Shown: piece after piece, positions 55,226-62,976 of the stretch
Numbering within the stretch: position 1 is the first letter of the stretch
Layout: each line of letters starts with the position of its first letter
Origin: Burkholderiaceae bacterium
GTDB lineage: Bacteria; Pseudomonadota; Gammaproteobacteria; Burkholderiales; Burkholderiaceae
Length of the DNA stretch: 64,000 nt
Assembly: GCA_947447945.1 (NCBI GenBank)
Contig: CANFLR010000002.1
Location: 38,353 to 102,352 of the forward strand
Direction: 5' to 3'
The notes under the pieces: generated by a model
Told to the model about the DNA's origin: nothing
The model's input: only the letters and a program-made list of their open reading frames with translations
The model's database searches: none
Made by a program: the position numbers and the translations under genes

Positions 55226-56815
55226 TTAGAACCCAGCAGCTAAGCCATCTCTGCGGTGATCGCTGCCAGCAATATAGCCCGAGCGGGTATCATCACCGAG
55301 CAAAGCAATCGCTTGGGCGCTACCAAAGTCCAAACTATTGGCAGGCATCACGGTGACCTCATGACCAAAGCTTTTTAAGCCATCAACTACGGCACTTGGC
55401 ATAGAGGCTTCTACGGTTAACTTTCCTGCGTCATCAATTCTCCAGCGGGGAGCATCAGAGCAGGCTTGAGGGTTGAGGTACTCATCTACAAAACGCATCA
55501 CCACTTGGATGTGCCCTTGAGGTTGCATATTGCCGCCCATGACACCAAAGGCCATAGTGGGTTTATTGCCTTGAGTCAGGAAGGCTGGGATGATGGTATG
55601 GAAAGGACGTTTACCAGGCGCTACTTGATTCGGGTGCCCCTTCTCAAGACTAAAACTCATACCGCGGTTATGAAACGCAATCCCACCAGGAGCAACGACA
55701 CCAGAGCCAAAGCCTTTAAAGTTCGATTGAATGTAGGAGATCATCATGCCGGATGCATCGGCTGCGCAAAGATATACCGTGCCACCGCTATGTGGATCAC
55801 CAGCAGGATAAGTGCCAGCCTGCTGGTGATGAATTAAGGCTGCACGACTAGCTAAATAGGATCGATCAAGCAATGCATTGGGAGGGACTTGCATCGTGCT
55901 TTTGTCGGAGACATGAGCATAAGCATCCGCAAAGGCAAGGCGCATCGCCTCGACTTGAAGATGAATGCGTTCAGCAGAATTGGCGGGATACTGCCGAGCA
56001 TTAGCGGCCTCCAAAATACCCAGAGCTATTTGTGCGGCAATACCAGAACCGTTAGGTGGAATCTCGTGGAGCGTGTATTGCCCATAATTAAAGGCAACAG
56101 GTTCGACCCACTCCGGTTGATTGTTAGCAAAGTCAGCCATCGTAAAGCAACCACCAGTCGATTGGGCAAACTCCACCATGCTTTTAGCAAGGGTGCCGGT
56201 ATAAAAAGACTCACCCTCGGTCGCGGCAATTTCTCGCAGCGTATTAGCTTGGGCTGGGTAGCGCCAAATTTCTCCAGCGGCGGGGGATTTCTCATGAATG
56301 CAAAATGATTCTAAGAAGCCAGGTTGTTTTCGTAATACTGGAATTGATTCGCGCCATTGACGTGCGATTACGGGCGAAACGGGAAAGCCATTCTCGGCAT
56401 AATCGATGGCGCGTTTAAATAATTGCGCAAATGGCAATTTGCCAAATTTTCGGGAAAGTTCAATCCATCCCGAAACCATACCCGGCACAGTCACAGTATT
56501 CCAGCCGATGAGATCCATGGCGGATTTGCCAGCAAAGAACTCTGGAGTCCAGGCGGCTGGTGCACGACCCGAAGCATTTAAGCCATGGAGTTTCTGGCCA
56601 TCCCAAATTAGCGCGAAGCCATCGCCACCTATGCCATTCATGGTGGGTTCGACAACACTTAGGGTGATGGCAGTGGCTAAAGCAGCATCTACCGCGTTAC
56701 CACCATTTTGGAGCGCCTCGATACCTGCTTGCGTTGCCAAAGGTTGAGAACTTGCGACTATATTTTTTGCTAATACAGGTGCACGGCCTCCGCCATAGGG
56801 GGGTGAAATCAGCAT
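55226..56815 (-). CDS. ggt: Gamma-glutamyltransferase
   Basis: A 529-aa N-terminal-nucleophile hydrolase. G-G-N-A-V-D-A-A-L-A-T-A-I-T-L-S-V-V-E-P is the conserved start of the large subunit. Self-cleavage should occur before Thr346 in H-S-G-G-T-V-Y-L-C. G-S-G-V-V-A-P-G-G-I-A-F-H-N-R-G-M-S-F lies in the small subunit. No signal peptide is visible, so it resembles the cytoplasmic YwrD-like branch. It cleaves gamma-glutamyl amides such as glutathione. A Bug binding-protein gene lies just upstream on the same strand. Confidence 0.9.
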   Translation of the reverse strand: MLISPPYGGGRAPVLAKNIVASSQPLATQAGIEALQNGGNAVDAALATAITLSVVEPTMNGIGGDGFALIWDGQKLHGLNASGRAPAAWTPEFFAGKSAMDLIGWNTVTVPGMVSGWIELSRKFGKLPFAQLFKRAIDYAENGFPVSPVIARQWRESIPVLRKQPGFLESFCIHEKSPAAGEIWRYPAQANTLREIAATEGESFYTGTLAKSMVEFAQSTGGCFTMADFANNQPEWVEPVAFNYGQYTLHEIPPNGSGIAAQIALGILEAANARQYPANSAERIHLQVEAMRLAFADAYAHVSDKSTMQVPPNALLDRSYLASRAALIHHQQAGTYPAGDPHSGGTVYLCAADASGMMISYIQSNFKGFGSGVVAPGGIAFHNRGMSFSLEKGHPNQVAPGKRPFHTIIPAFLTQGNKPTMAFGVMGGNMQPQGHIQVVMRFVDEYLNPQACSDAPRWRIDDAGKLTVEASMPSAVVDGLKSFGHEVTVMPANSLDFGSAQAIALLGDDTRSGYIAGSDHRRDGLAAGF

Positions 56816-56856
56816 GGATTTGGCTGCTTTATTGGTTGGTGGGTGTAAATCAAGAA

Positions 56857-57858
56857 TTAGTCCACTTTAACATTGGCAGACTTCACGGTCTTTTCCCACT
56901 TAAGATGCTCGGCAGAAGTGATTTCAGTAAGTCGCTCACTATTCTGAAATTCCGGATGGATGCCCTGATTGGCCATACGAGCTTTAAAGTCAGGATTCGT
57001 CAAAATCCTCCGAACTTCTTTTTCTAGGCGACTCACAATGGCAGGGGATGTGCCTTTGGGTACGTAGATAGCATAGAGGTTTTCCACATCAAATGCCTTC
57101 ATACCATCTTGACCCAAAGTTGGAACATTGGGCATGAGAGGGGAGCGCTCAGAAGCGGCAATCGCGATTGGGCGCAGTTTACCGCTCTGAATATGCGGTA
57201 ATGACGCAGTCACACTGTCAAACATCATAAGGGTATTGCCAGCAATTAAGTCAGGCAATGCAAAGCTACTACCTTTGTAAGGGATGTGTGTGCCAGTGGC
57301 GCCAATCCGTTGCAGGAACAGTGTTGCCTCAAGATGAGAGAGACTGCCATTGCCTTGCGAGGCGTAATTGAAGTTGCCATTTTTGGACTTAATAAAAGCA
57401 ATCAACTCTGGCAAGTTTTTAGCAGGTACGCTGGGATTGACTTCAAGTAAATGGGGAATTGAGCCAAGTTGTGCTACTGGCAAAAAGTCCTTGCGCAGAT
57501 CAGCTGGCGGGTTCGTAAAGAGTGCTTGCGAGATAGATTGATTGGTAAGTGCGCTAATGTGAATGGTGTAGCCATCAGGTGCAGCTTTAGCTGCCGCTTG
57601 CAATCCAATCATCCCGCCGGCTCCCGGCTTATTTTCAACGATGACAGACTGTCCCAGTGCTTCACCTAATGGCGCAGCCACTGCACGGGCGAATATATCA
57701 GTTGACCCGCCTGCAGGGAACGACAAAATGGCTAAGATAGGTTTTTTGGGCCAATCAGCATCTACTGCAAGGGCATGACTGACAATTCCGAATGTTAGTA
57801 AGCATCCGGCAACGAAGAAATTCAGTGAATCGCTAAAGTGATGCTTCATGGTTTTCAT
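56857..57858 (-). CDS. Bug/TctC-family periplasmic substrate-binding protein (second copy)
   Basis: A 333-aa secreted binding protein. The signal peptide ends A-L-A near residue 31. The mature start W-P-K-K-P-I-L-A-I-L-S-F-P-A-G-G-S-T-D and the later V-E-N-K-P-G-A-G-G-M-I-G are diagnostic. It is clearly distinct in sequence from the Bug protein at 8439-9431, so the ligand probably differs. It lies 41 bases upstream of ggt on the same strand, which suggests a shared transcript. No TctA/TctB partners are in the window. Confidence 0.87.
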   Translation of the reverse strand: MKTMKHHFSDSLNFFVAGCLLTFGIVSHALAVDADWPKKPILAILSFPAGGSTDIFARAVAAPLGEALGQSVIVENKPGAGGMIGLQAAAKAAPDGYTIHISALTNQSISQALFTNPPADLRKDFLPVAQLGSIPHLLEVNPSVPAKNLPELIAFIKSKNGNFNYASQGNGSLSHLEATLFLQRIGATGTHIPYKGSSFALPDLIAGNTLMMFDSVTASLPHIQSGKLRPIAIAASERSPLMPNVPTLGQDGMKAFDVENLYAIYVPKGTSPAIVSRLEKEVRRILTNPDFKARMANQGIHPEFQNSERLTEITSAEHLKWEKTVKSANVKVD

Positions 57859-57938
57859 ATGAGTATCTAGATGGTGATAGGTAATATGGTATTGGAAAAA
57901 TCAGAGAAGTAAAACATTGCTTAAAAAATAAATGAGAC

Positions 57939-57965
57939 CGACCCGCCAGCTTATTGGGCGGTTCG
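57939..57965 (-). terminator. Candidate terminator of lrgAB
   Basis: CGA-C-CCGCC at 57939-57947 pairs with GGCGG-T-TCG at 57957-57965 with one mismatch. On the minus strand the hairpin follows the lrgB stop by about 20 bases, and a T-rich run comes about 10 bases later. The delayed T run lowers confidence. Confidence 0.4.
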
Positions 57966-57984
57966 CTTAATACTAGGATAAGAA

Positions 57985-58710
57985 TCAATTAAACCAATGA
58001 TAGATGATGGGAACAGCAACAGCACTTATGACACCGTTCATGCCCATTGCTAGACTGGCGTAAGTCCCCGCTTCATGATGGATGCTAAAGGCGCGCGAAG
58101 TGCCGATGCCATGAGCTCCAATGCCAATTGCAAATCCTCTTTGCCACCACGCTTTCATGCCTAGGGCATTTAGCACATAGGGAGCCAAAATCGCTCCCAA
58201 GATTCCAGTGGCAACAGCAAAAATCGCCGTAAGAGTGGGGGATACACCAATCCGCTCGGCAATACCCATCGCAATTGGTGCCGTGACCGATTTGGGATAC
58301 ATTGCCCCGGTAATGGTGGAATCTGCGCCTAAAAGACCTGCAATATTGACTGCGCTAAAAATCGATACGGCGCCACCGGCTAATAAAGATAAGAGTAGTG
58401 GAATAGATCTTTCTTTCAGACTACCAAGACCTCGATAAATTGGTACCGCCAAAGAGACCGTTGCTGAGCCTAGTAAGAAATGAATAAATTGAGCGCCCTC
58501 AAAGTAACTTGAGTAAGGCATATCAATTAACTGTATGACAGTAGCAACCAAGATGATGGCAATCGCTACTGGATTGGCTAGTGGGTTTTGCTTGGTAGAG
58601 CGATAAATCCACAAACCTATTTGATAAGAGGCTAGGGTAATAAAGAGCGCAAAGAGGGGGCTACCTGAGAGGTAAACCCAAATTTCGACGATAGAATGTT
58701 TTTCACTCAT
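57985..58710 (-). CDS. lrgB: LrgB/CidB-family membrane protein
   Basis: A 241-aa protein with about seven hydrophobic segments. The family core G-A-M-Y-P-K-S-V-T-A-P-I-A-M-G-I-A and G-I-G-A-H-G-I-G-T-S-R-A are present. LrgB/CidB proteins act with small LrgA/CidA partners in holin/antiholin-like control of autolysis or in small-acid export. It overlaps the lrgA-like gene by 8 bases. Confidence 0.9.
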   Translation of the reverse strand: MSEKHSIVEIWVYLSGSPLFALFITLASYQIGLWIYRSTKQNPLANPVAIAIILVATVIQLIDMPYSSYFEGAQFIHFLLGSATVSLAVPIYRGLGSLKERSIPLLLSLLAGGAVSIFSAVNIAGLLGADSTITGAMYPKSVTAPIAMGIAERIGVSPTLTAIFAVATGILGAILAPYVLNALGMKAWWQRGFAIGIGAHGIGTSRAFSIHHEAGTYASLAMGMNGVISAVAVPIIYHWFN

Positions 58711-59056
58711 CGGAAACCTTGCGACTCAGAAAGCGCACCACGATTGCACTAGAGCCAATCGTCAGGACTACGCTAGCTACTAGCGCACAAATAATCGCCA
58801 GGGCATTTGCCTTGAGCTGGGGCAGAAATAAGACAACCCCGACGGCAGCCGGTACAAACAAAAGGCCAAAATATTGACTAAAGCCATCAGCCACAGCGGC
58901 AAGATGCTCATCCTCACCTTTTCTGATGACCAGCCAAACGACTAACAGCACTAAACCAATAACTGGACCTGGAAGTGTTGGCAAAACGAACTTAGAAAGG
59001 ATCTCTCCAAGGCTTTGAAACAGCAATATTTGAACAAGTCCAGAAATCATCCCCAA
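58703..59056 (-). CDS. lrgA: LrgA/CidA-family holin-like protein
   Basis: A 117-aa, four-helix membrane protein. F-Q-S-L-G-E-I-L-S-K-F-V-L-P-T-L-P-G-P-V-I-G is the family signature in the first loop and helix, and Y-F-G-L-L-F-V-P-A-A-V-G-V follows. It is the partner of the adjacent lrgB. A perfect palindrome lies 21-37 bases upstream and may control it. Confidence 0.88.
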   Translation of the reverse strand: MGMISGLVQILLFQSLGEILSKFVLPTLPGPVIGLVLLVVWLVIRKGEDEHLAAVADGFSQYFGLLFVPAAVGVVLFLPQLKANALAIICALVASVVLTIGSSAIVVRFLSRKVSDE

Positions 59057-59076
59057 ATCTTACTGCCCATTGGGAT

Positions 59077-59093
59077 TTATTGCATAGCAATAA
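59077..59093. promoter_or_regulatory. Perfect inverted repeat between lrgAB and soxXYZA
   Basis: TTATTGC-ATA-GCAATAA is a perfect 7-3-7 inverted repeat in the 134-base gap between the divergent lrgA and soxX genes. It lies 21 bases before the lrgA ATG and 98 before soxX. It could be an operator for either side; no regulator gene is adjacent. Confidence 0.45.
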
Positions 59094-59190
59094 GCAGGCA
59101 TAACAGCGGCTCAAATCAATCTGCTATGGTTATCGGTTATTCTCAATCTGCATCAGCAGGCTTATTGAATACCAACTTAAAATTAGTCAT

Positions 59191-59640
59191 ATGGGAATGC
59201 GGTCTACGTCAGCAATCTTTTTACTCGGCATCCTTGTCTTTATTACGCCAGTGCGCGCGCAGGTCTTAATGAAAGACGCTCAGCTCGAGTCCTTTGCCCC
59301 CTCTGCAGGCGACGCCTTGCGAGGTAAGGCAATTGTGGTTAGCAGACAAACAGGCTTATGCTTGCTATGCCATAGTGGCCCTTTCCCAGAGGAGCGTTTT
59401 CAGGGGAATTTGGCGCCTGATTTAGGGCTTAGTGCTGCTAAATTATCTGCTGCTCAGTTACGTGAACGGATTATTGACCCGAGTCGATTTAACTCTGCCA
59501 CCATCATGCCGGCCTATTACCGAACAGAAGGTTTTTATCGTATTGGATCAAAATGGAGTGGACAAACAATGTTAACAGCGCAAGAGATTGAAGATGTGGT
59601 AGCTTTTTTGCTGACTTTAAATCCACGGAATATCCCCTGA
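59191..59640 (+). CDS. soxX: Sulfur-oxidation c-type cytochrome SoxX
   Basis: A 149-aa monohaem cytochrome. The signal peptide ends V-R-A at about residue 23. The haem motif is C-L-L-C-H at residues 57-61, and A-T-I-M-P-A-Y-Y provides the Met ligand. SoxX pairs with SoxA to join thiosulfate oxidatively to the SoxY cysteine in the periplasm. It is the first gene of soxXYZA and starts at ATG 59191, with an alternative ATG six bases later. Confidence 0.92.
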   Translation: MGMRSTSAIFLLGILVFITPVRAQVLMKDAQLESFAPSAGDALRGKAIVVSRQTGLCLLCHSGPFPEERFQGNLAPDLGLSAAKLSAAQLRERIIDPSRFNSATIMPAYYRTEGFYRIGSKWSGQTMLTAQEIEDVVAFLLTLNPRNIP

Positions 59641-59647
59641 GTCTTAT

Positions 59648-60112
59648 ATGAATACACCAAGCCCCCATCGCCGTCGCTGGCTTTCGCAACTCAGCCTTCT
59701 CATTCTCGGAGCTTGGCTAAAGCCAAATATCGGTTTTGCTAAGAAACCCGAGGCAATGGAGGCAATTGCAAAAATTGTGGGCTCACAAACACCTCGTGAT
59801 GGACGCGTTAAGCTGGTGATTCCCCCTTTGGTAGAGAACGGTAATCTTGTAGTTTTAAAGATTAGTGTTGACAGTCCGATGACCGCGCAAGATTATGTGC
59901 AGGCAATTCATGTGATTGCGGAGGGCAATCCACTACCCAATATCTTTAGTGCAATTTTTACCCCGCGTTCAGGTACAGCCAACATTACCACTCGAGTGCG
60001 CCTGTCAGAGACGCAGCGAGTATGGGCAATTGCCCAAATGAGTGATGGGAGTTTTTGGCAGGGCTATGCCGATACTTTAGTGGCAATTTCTGCCTGTACG
60101 GAGTCAGTATGA
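59648..60112 (+). CDS. soxY: Sulfur carrier subunit SoxY with non-canonical C-terminus
   Basis: A 154-aa protein with a Tat-like leader (H-R-R-R-W-L-S-Q-L) and the SoxY beta-sandwich (I-P-P-L-V-E-N-G-N-L-V-V-L-K-I-S-V-D-S-P-M). The carrier cysteine is present at Cys150, but the tail reads S-A-C-T-E-S-V instead of the usual G-G-C-G-G. The reading frame runs cleanly into the ATGA overlap with soxZ, so this is not an obvious frameshift. SoxY carries sulfur intermediates on this cysteine as a SoxYZ heterodimer. Confidence 0.88.
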   Translation: MNTPSPHRRRWLSQLSLLILGAWLKPNIGFAKKPEAMEAIAKIVGSQTPRDGRVKLVIPPLVENGNLVVLKISVDSPMTAQDYVQAIHVIAEGNPLPNIFSAIFTPRSGTANITTRVRLSETQRVWAIAQMSDGSFWQGYADTLVAISACTESV

Positions 60113-60438
60113 GTAAGACTTCGCGCACGTCCATCACCATGCCTGCACAAGCAAAAAAGGACGCCATTATTGAGATCCGGGCGATTGCTCAGCATGATAT
60201 GGAAACAGGCTTTCGGTTTACAGAAGCCGGCAAGCTTGTGCCACGCGACATTATTCGTACTTTTGTCTGTCGCTATAACGGCACAGAAGTCTTTAAAGCG
60301 GAGTTTTTTCCTGGCACAGGAGCCAACCCCTTGATTATTTTTACAACCATCGCTACAGAGTCTGGGGTGTTGCAATTTGAGTGGGAGGGTGATGATGGTT
60401 ATCAGGCCTTTAATCAAAGTCAAATCACTGTAACGTGA
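60109..60438 (+). CDS. soxZ: Thiosulfate-oxidation complex subunit SoxZ
   Basis: A 109-aa protein starting M-S-K-T-S-R at 60109. The Ig-like fold is marked by H-D-M-E-T-G-F-R, I-I-R-T-F-V-C-R-Y-N-G and V-F-K-A-E-F-F-P-G. It binds SoxY and stabilises the carrier arm. It overlaps soxY by 4 bases (ATGA) and soxA by 4 bases (GTGA). Confidence 0.92.
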   Translation: MSKTSRTSITMPAQAKKDAIIEIRAIAQHDMETGFRFTEAGKLVPRDIIRTFVCRYNGTEVFKAEFFPGTGANPLIIFTTIATESGVLQFEWEGDDGYQAFNQSQITVT

Positions 60439-61190
60439 AGCTACTGTCGATATTCCTTTTTCTCTTTGCGCTGCTGAGCTCTGCAGCGAGCTTAGCAGCG
60501 AGGCAATCGAGTTATGAGCTCATGAGCCCTGAAAATCAGGCAATGCAAGATGATCCCAACCTAAACCCGGCGCAATTTTGGGTGATGGATGGCCAAAGTC
60601 TTTGGAAAGAAAGTGTTGGAAAGAAAAATATTTCTTGTGCAACTTGTCATGGTGAATCCGGAACTACGCTACGGGGAGTTGCCGTCCAGTTTCCGAAGAT
60701 GAAGCATGGAAAACTACAAACATTAGAAGGCCAGATTAATCAATGTCGAACGACAAGGCAGCAGGCTGATCAATTGGCTTATGAAAGTAAGGCTTTATTA
60801 GCCTTGACAGGATTTGTGGCAAGCCAATCAAAAGGTATGCCGATTGCCGTTGAGGAAACCTCCGCAAATCGTACTGCACTGCGTAAAGGGCGTCAGTGGT
60901 TCGACACCAGAATGGGGCAACTGAATTTATCTTGCGCCCAATGTCACGAGCAGCGTGCCGGTTTAAGTTTAGGCGGAAGTATTATCCCGCAAGCTCATCC
61001 TACTGCGTATCCTATTTATCGCTTGGAATGGCAAGGCCTGGGCTCATTGCAGCGCAGGTTGCGCAACTGTATGAGTGGGGTGAGGGCACAGCAGTTTGAA
61101 TATGGTTCGCCAGAAATGGCGCAATTAGAGTTATTTTTGATGTGGCGTGCTAGAGGGATGCCCCTGGAATCTCCTGGGGTGCGGCCTTAA
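60435..61190 (+). CDS. soxA: Sulfur-oxidation dihaem cytochrome SoxA
   Basis: A 251-aa cytochrome with GTG start and a signal peptide ending L-A-A at about residue 22. Two haem motifs are present: C-A-T-C-H (68-72) and C-A-Q-C-H (167-171). The persulfide-forming catalytic cysteine is Cys212 in R-N-C-M-S-G-V-R. It forms SoxXA with the first gene of the operon. Its stop overlaps the convergent purU stop by 4 bases. soxB and soxCD do not follow. Confidence 0.93.
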   Translation: MKLLSIFLFLFALLSSAASLAARQSSYELMSPENQAMQDDPNLNPAQFWVMDGQSLWKESVGKKNISCATCHGESGTTLRGVAVQFPKMKHGKLQTLEGQINQCRTTRQQADQLAYESKALLALTGFVASQSKGMPIAVEETSANRTALRKGRQWFDTRMGQLNLSCAQCHEQRAGLSLGGSIIPQAHPTAYPIYRLEWQGLGSLQRRLRNCMSGVRAQQFEYGSPEMAQLELFLMWRARGMPLESPGVRP

Positions 61191-62041
61191 TCTGAAAAGA
61201 CTACTGAAGTTGCGCCATTAATTAATACACGATCATGTAGGTAGTAACGTAGGGCGCGCGATAAAACAGTGCGCTCCAAATCGCGACCTTTGCGCACTAA
61301 ATCTTCTGGTGTATCGCCATGAGTCACACGAGTAACGTCTTGTTCAATGATAGGCCCTTCATCTAGGTCGCTTGTGACAAAGTGTGCTGTGGCACCAATG
61401 AGTTTAATTCCCCGGGCATGCGCTTGATGATAGGGTTTTGCGCCTTTAAAGCTAGGCAAGAAAGAGTGATGGACGTTAATACAGCGACCTGATAGCTGCG
61501 TGGAGAGATTGTCAGACAAAATTTGCATGTAACGTGCCAAGATCACCATATCTACTTTAGCGTCAGCAACGATTTCTAATAACTTCGCCTCTTGAGCGGG
61601 TTTGGTTTCGGGACTTACTGGTAAGTAATGGAATGGAATATTAGCGAAATCAATACTAGAGTAGACCTCGCGGGGATGATTTGAAACAATGCCACAAATC
61701 ACCATCGGCAATTCACCAATGCGCCAGCGGTAGAGTAAATCCACCAAACAATGATCTAATTTAGAAGCCATAATCACTACGCGCTTCAAATCTTTGACGG
61801 CACGCAGATTCCAGTCCAGATCAAAGCGCTCAGCAATTTCTACAAAACCTGTTCTCAATGTTTCCGCATCTACTGCACAACTAAAACTCACACGCATAAA
61901 GAAGCGTTTAGAGCCTTTGTCATCAAACTGTTGTGCTTCTTCAATATCACCACCAGCTTGATAGATGTATGTGGATACGGCTGCAACAATACCTGGGCGA
62001 TTAGGGCAGGTGAGGGTAAGGTAATAATTTTCTGGGCTCAT
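61187..62041 (-). CDS. purU: Formyltetrahydrofolate deformylase PurU
   Basis: A 284-aa enzyme that hydrolyses 10-formyl-tetrahydrofolate to formate and tetrahydrofolate. The N-terminal ACT domain starts L-T-C-P-N-R-P-G-I-V-A-A-V-S. The formyltransferase-like catalytic domain has V-I-C-G-I-V-S-N-H, I-N-V-H-H-S-F-L-P-S-F and G-A-T-A-H-F-V-T-S-D-L-D-E-G-P-I-I. The length is typical. It balances one-carbon units and purine synthesis. Confidence 0.95.
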   Translation of the reverse strand: MSPENYYLTLTCPNRPGIVAAVSTYIYQAGGDIEEAQQFDDKGSKRFFMRVSFSCAVDAETLRTGFVEIAERFDLDWNLRAVKDLKRVVIMASKLDHCLVDLLYRWRIGELPMVICGIVSNHPREVYSSIDFANIPFHYLPVSPETKPAQEAKLLEIVADAKVDMVILARYMQILSDNLSTQLSGRCINVHHSFLPSFKGAKPYHQAHARGIKLIGATAHFVTSDLDEGPIIEQDVTRVTHGDTPEDLVRKGRDLERTVLSRALRYYLHDRVLINGATSVVFSD

Positions 62042-62131
62042 GTCTTCAATTCAGATGAATACGTATAAACCTCTATTTTAGACTGCGCAGCTGGTTTTAT
62101 TGAACACAAAGCTGAGAGGGCTGAGCCCACC

Positions 62132-62554
62132 CTATTTAGGTGGTTTATCTACTCGATCTGCTGGCCCTAGGTAGACTTCACTTTTATCCGTTACGGGCGG
62201 GATGATCACTTCTACGCAAATCGGTTTTGAATCCAGAACATTCATAAAACTACACTCTTTTTTAGTGGCGGCTGATGCCGCATGCTCTAAAGGAGATTTG
62301 CCAGTCGTTGCAGTAGATGCAAGGCTCGTTGCTGTCACCGGATTGGCTACCGCAGCCGTTGTCACTGCAGTACCGACTGAGCTGGCTGCGGCAGTACTGG
62401 AGGTTCCTAATGCTGCTAATGGGGCAACACAACCGGACAAGAGAAGTGGACAAAAAATAAGAGGCCACACCCAAAGGCCTGACCTCTTGGTGCGCGCTTG
62501 AGAGTTACTTGGCTTTGCAAGCAACGTTATAAACCCCGGCAGTCCAAGAGCCAT
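62132..62554 (-). CDS. Small hypothetical lipoprotein
   Basis: The frame carries a lipoprotein signal: basic K-R, a hydrophobic core W-P-L-I-F-C-P-L-L-L and the lipobox L-S-G-C. The mature part is Ala/Thr/Ser-rich, then has a conserved-looking tail with two cysteines (E-C-S-F-M and P-I-C-V-E-V). The ATG at 62554 lies inside the 3' end of the preceding gene; the true start is uncertain and no ribosome site stands out. The signal-peptide region coincides with a terminator hairpin. I recognise no family. Confidence 0.5.
   Translation of the reverse strand: MALGLPGFITLLAKPSNSQARTKRSGLWVWPLIFCPLLLSGCVAPLAALGTSSTAAASSVGTAVTTAAVANPVTATSLASTATTGKSPLEHAASAATKKECSFMNVLDSKPICVEVIIPPVTDKSEVYLGPADRVDKPPK
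62452..62488 (-). terminator. Intrinsic terminator of the adhesin-E-like gene
   Basis: On the minus strand AAGAGG pairs with CCTCTT across an 18-base, partly self-pairing loop, then ATTTTTTG follows. It begins 17 bases after the stop of the gene at 62505-62915 and lies within the signal-peptide region of the downstream lipoprotein frame. Confidence 0.65.
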
Positions 62555-62915
62555 TGACAACGGGTTCAAACTGCGAGTCGGGGGTTTGGTTGTCTGAAAC
62601 AACTTTTCCAGCGCCTTTGTTCTCAGAAAATTCTTTGTATGTAATGGGGCGATAGGTTGTATTAGAGCAGTTGTATTCGTTCAGGCCAATGAGCGAGTTC
62701 ACAACCTGTTTTGTTTTGGGATTAGCGCCAGGTTTTTTTAAATCCAACATAGACATGATCTGAGCCTTATCGCCATTTCTGCTCAAGGTGTCAACGTCAA
62801 CAGAAACACTCATGGCATCGTTTGCCCCAAGCTCTGTCCAAGCTGCTAGGGCATTGCTTGCTGGGATGACTGCAAGGCTAGCTGTAATCGCGATAAGAGC
62901 GGTGAGTGTTTTCAT
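62505..62915 (-). CDS. Secreted surface-adhesin-E-like protein
   Basis: A 136-aa exported protein with a signal peptide ending A-L-A at about residue 24. The mature domain, W-T-E-L-G then S-V-D-V-D-T-L-S-R-N-G and Y-N-C-S-N-T-T-Y-R and C-terminal Y-N-V-A-C, has the cysteine pair and spacing of the surface-adhesin protein E fold. Such proteins are common and poorly characterised in Burkholderiaceae. It is followed immediately by a terminator. Confidence 0.72.
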   Translation of the reverse strand: MKTLTALIAITASLAVIPASNALAAWTELGANDAMSVSVDVDTLSRNGDKAQIMSMLDLKKPGANPKTKQVVNSLIGLNEYNCSNTTYRPITYKEFSENKGAGKVVSDNQTPDSQFEPVVNGSWTAGVYNVACKAK

Positions 62916-62976
62916 GAATTGGTTGATTCCTTTTAATACTTTTTATAGGTTAAAACTGCATTTTGAAAGCTTAAGT

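Noticed and set aside
62080..62131. Possible terminator after the small lipoprotein gene (GGGC-TCA-GCCC on the minus strand)
   Set aside because: Four-base stem without a T run; too weak to list as a feature.
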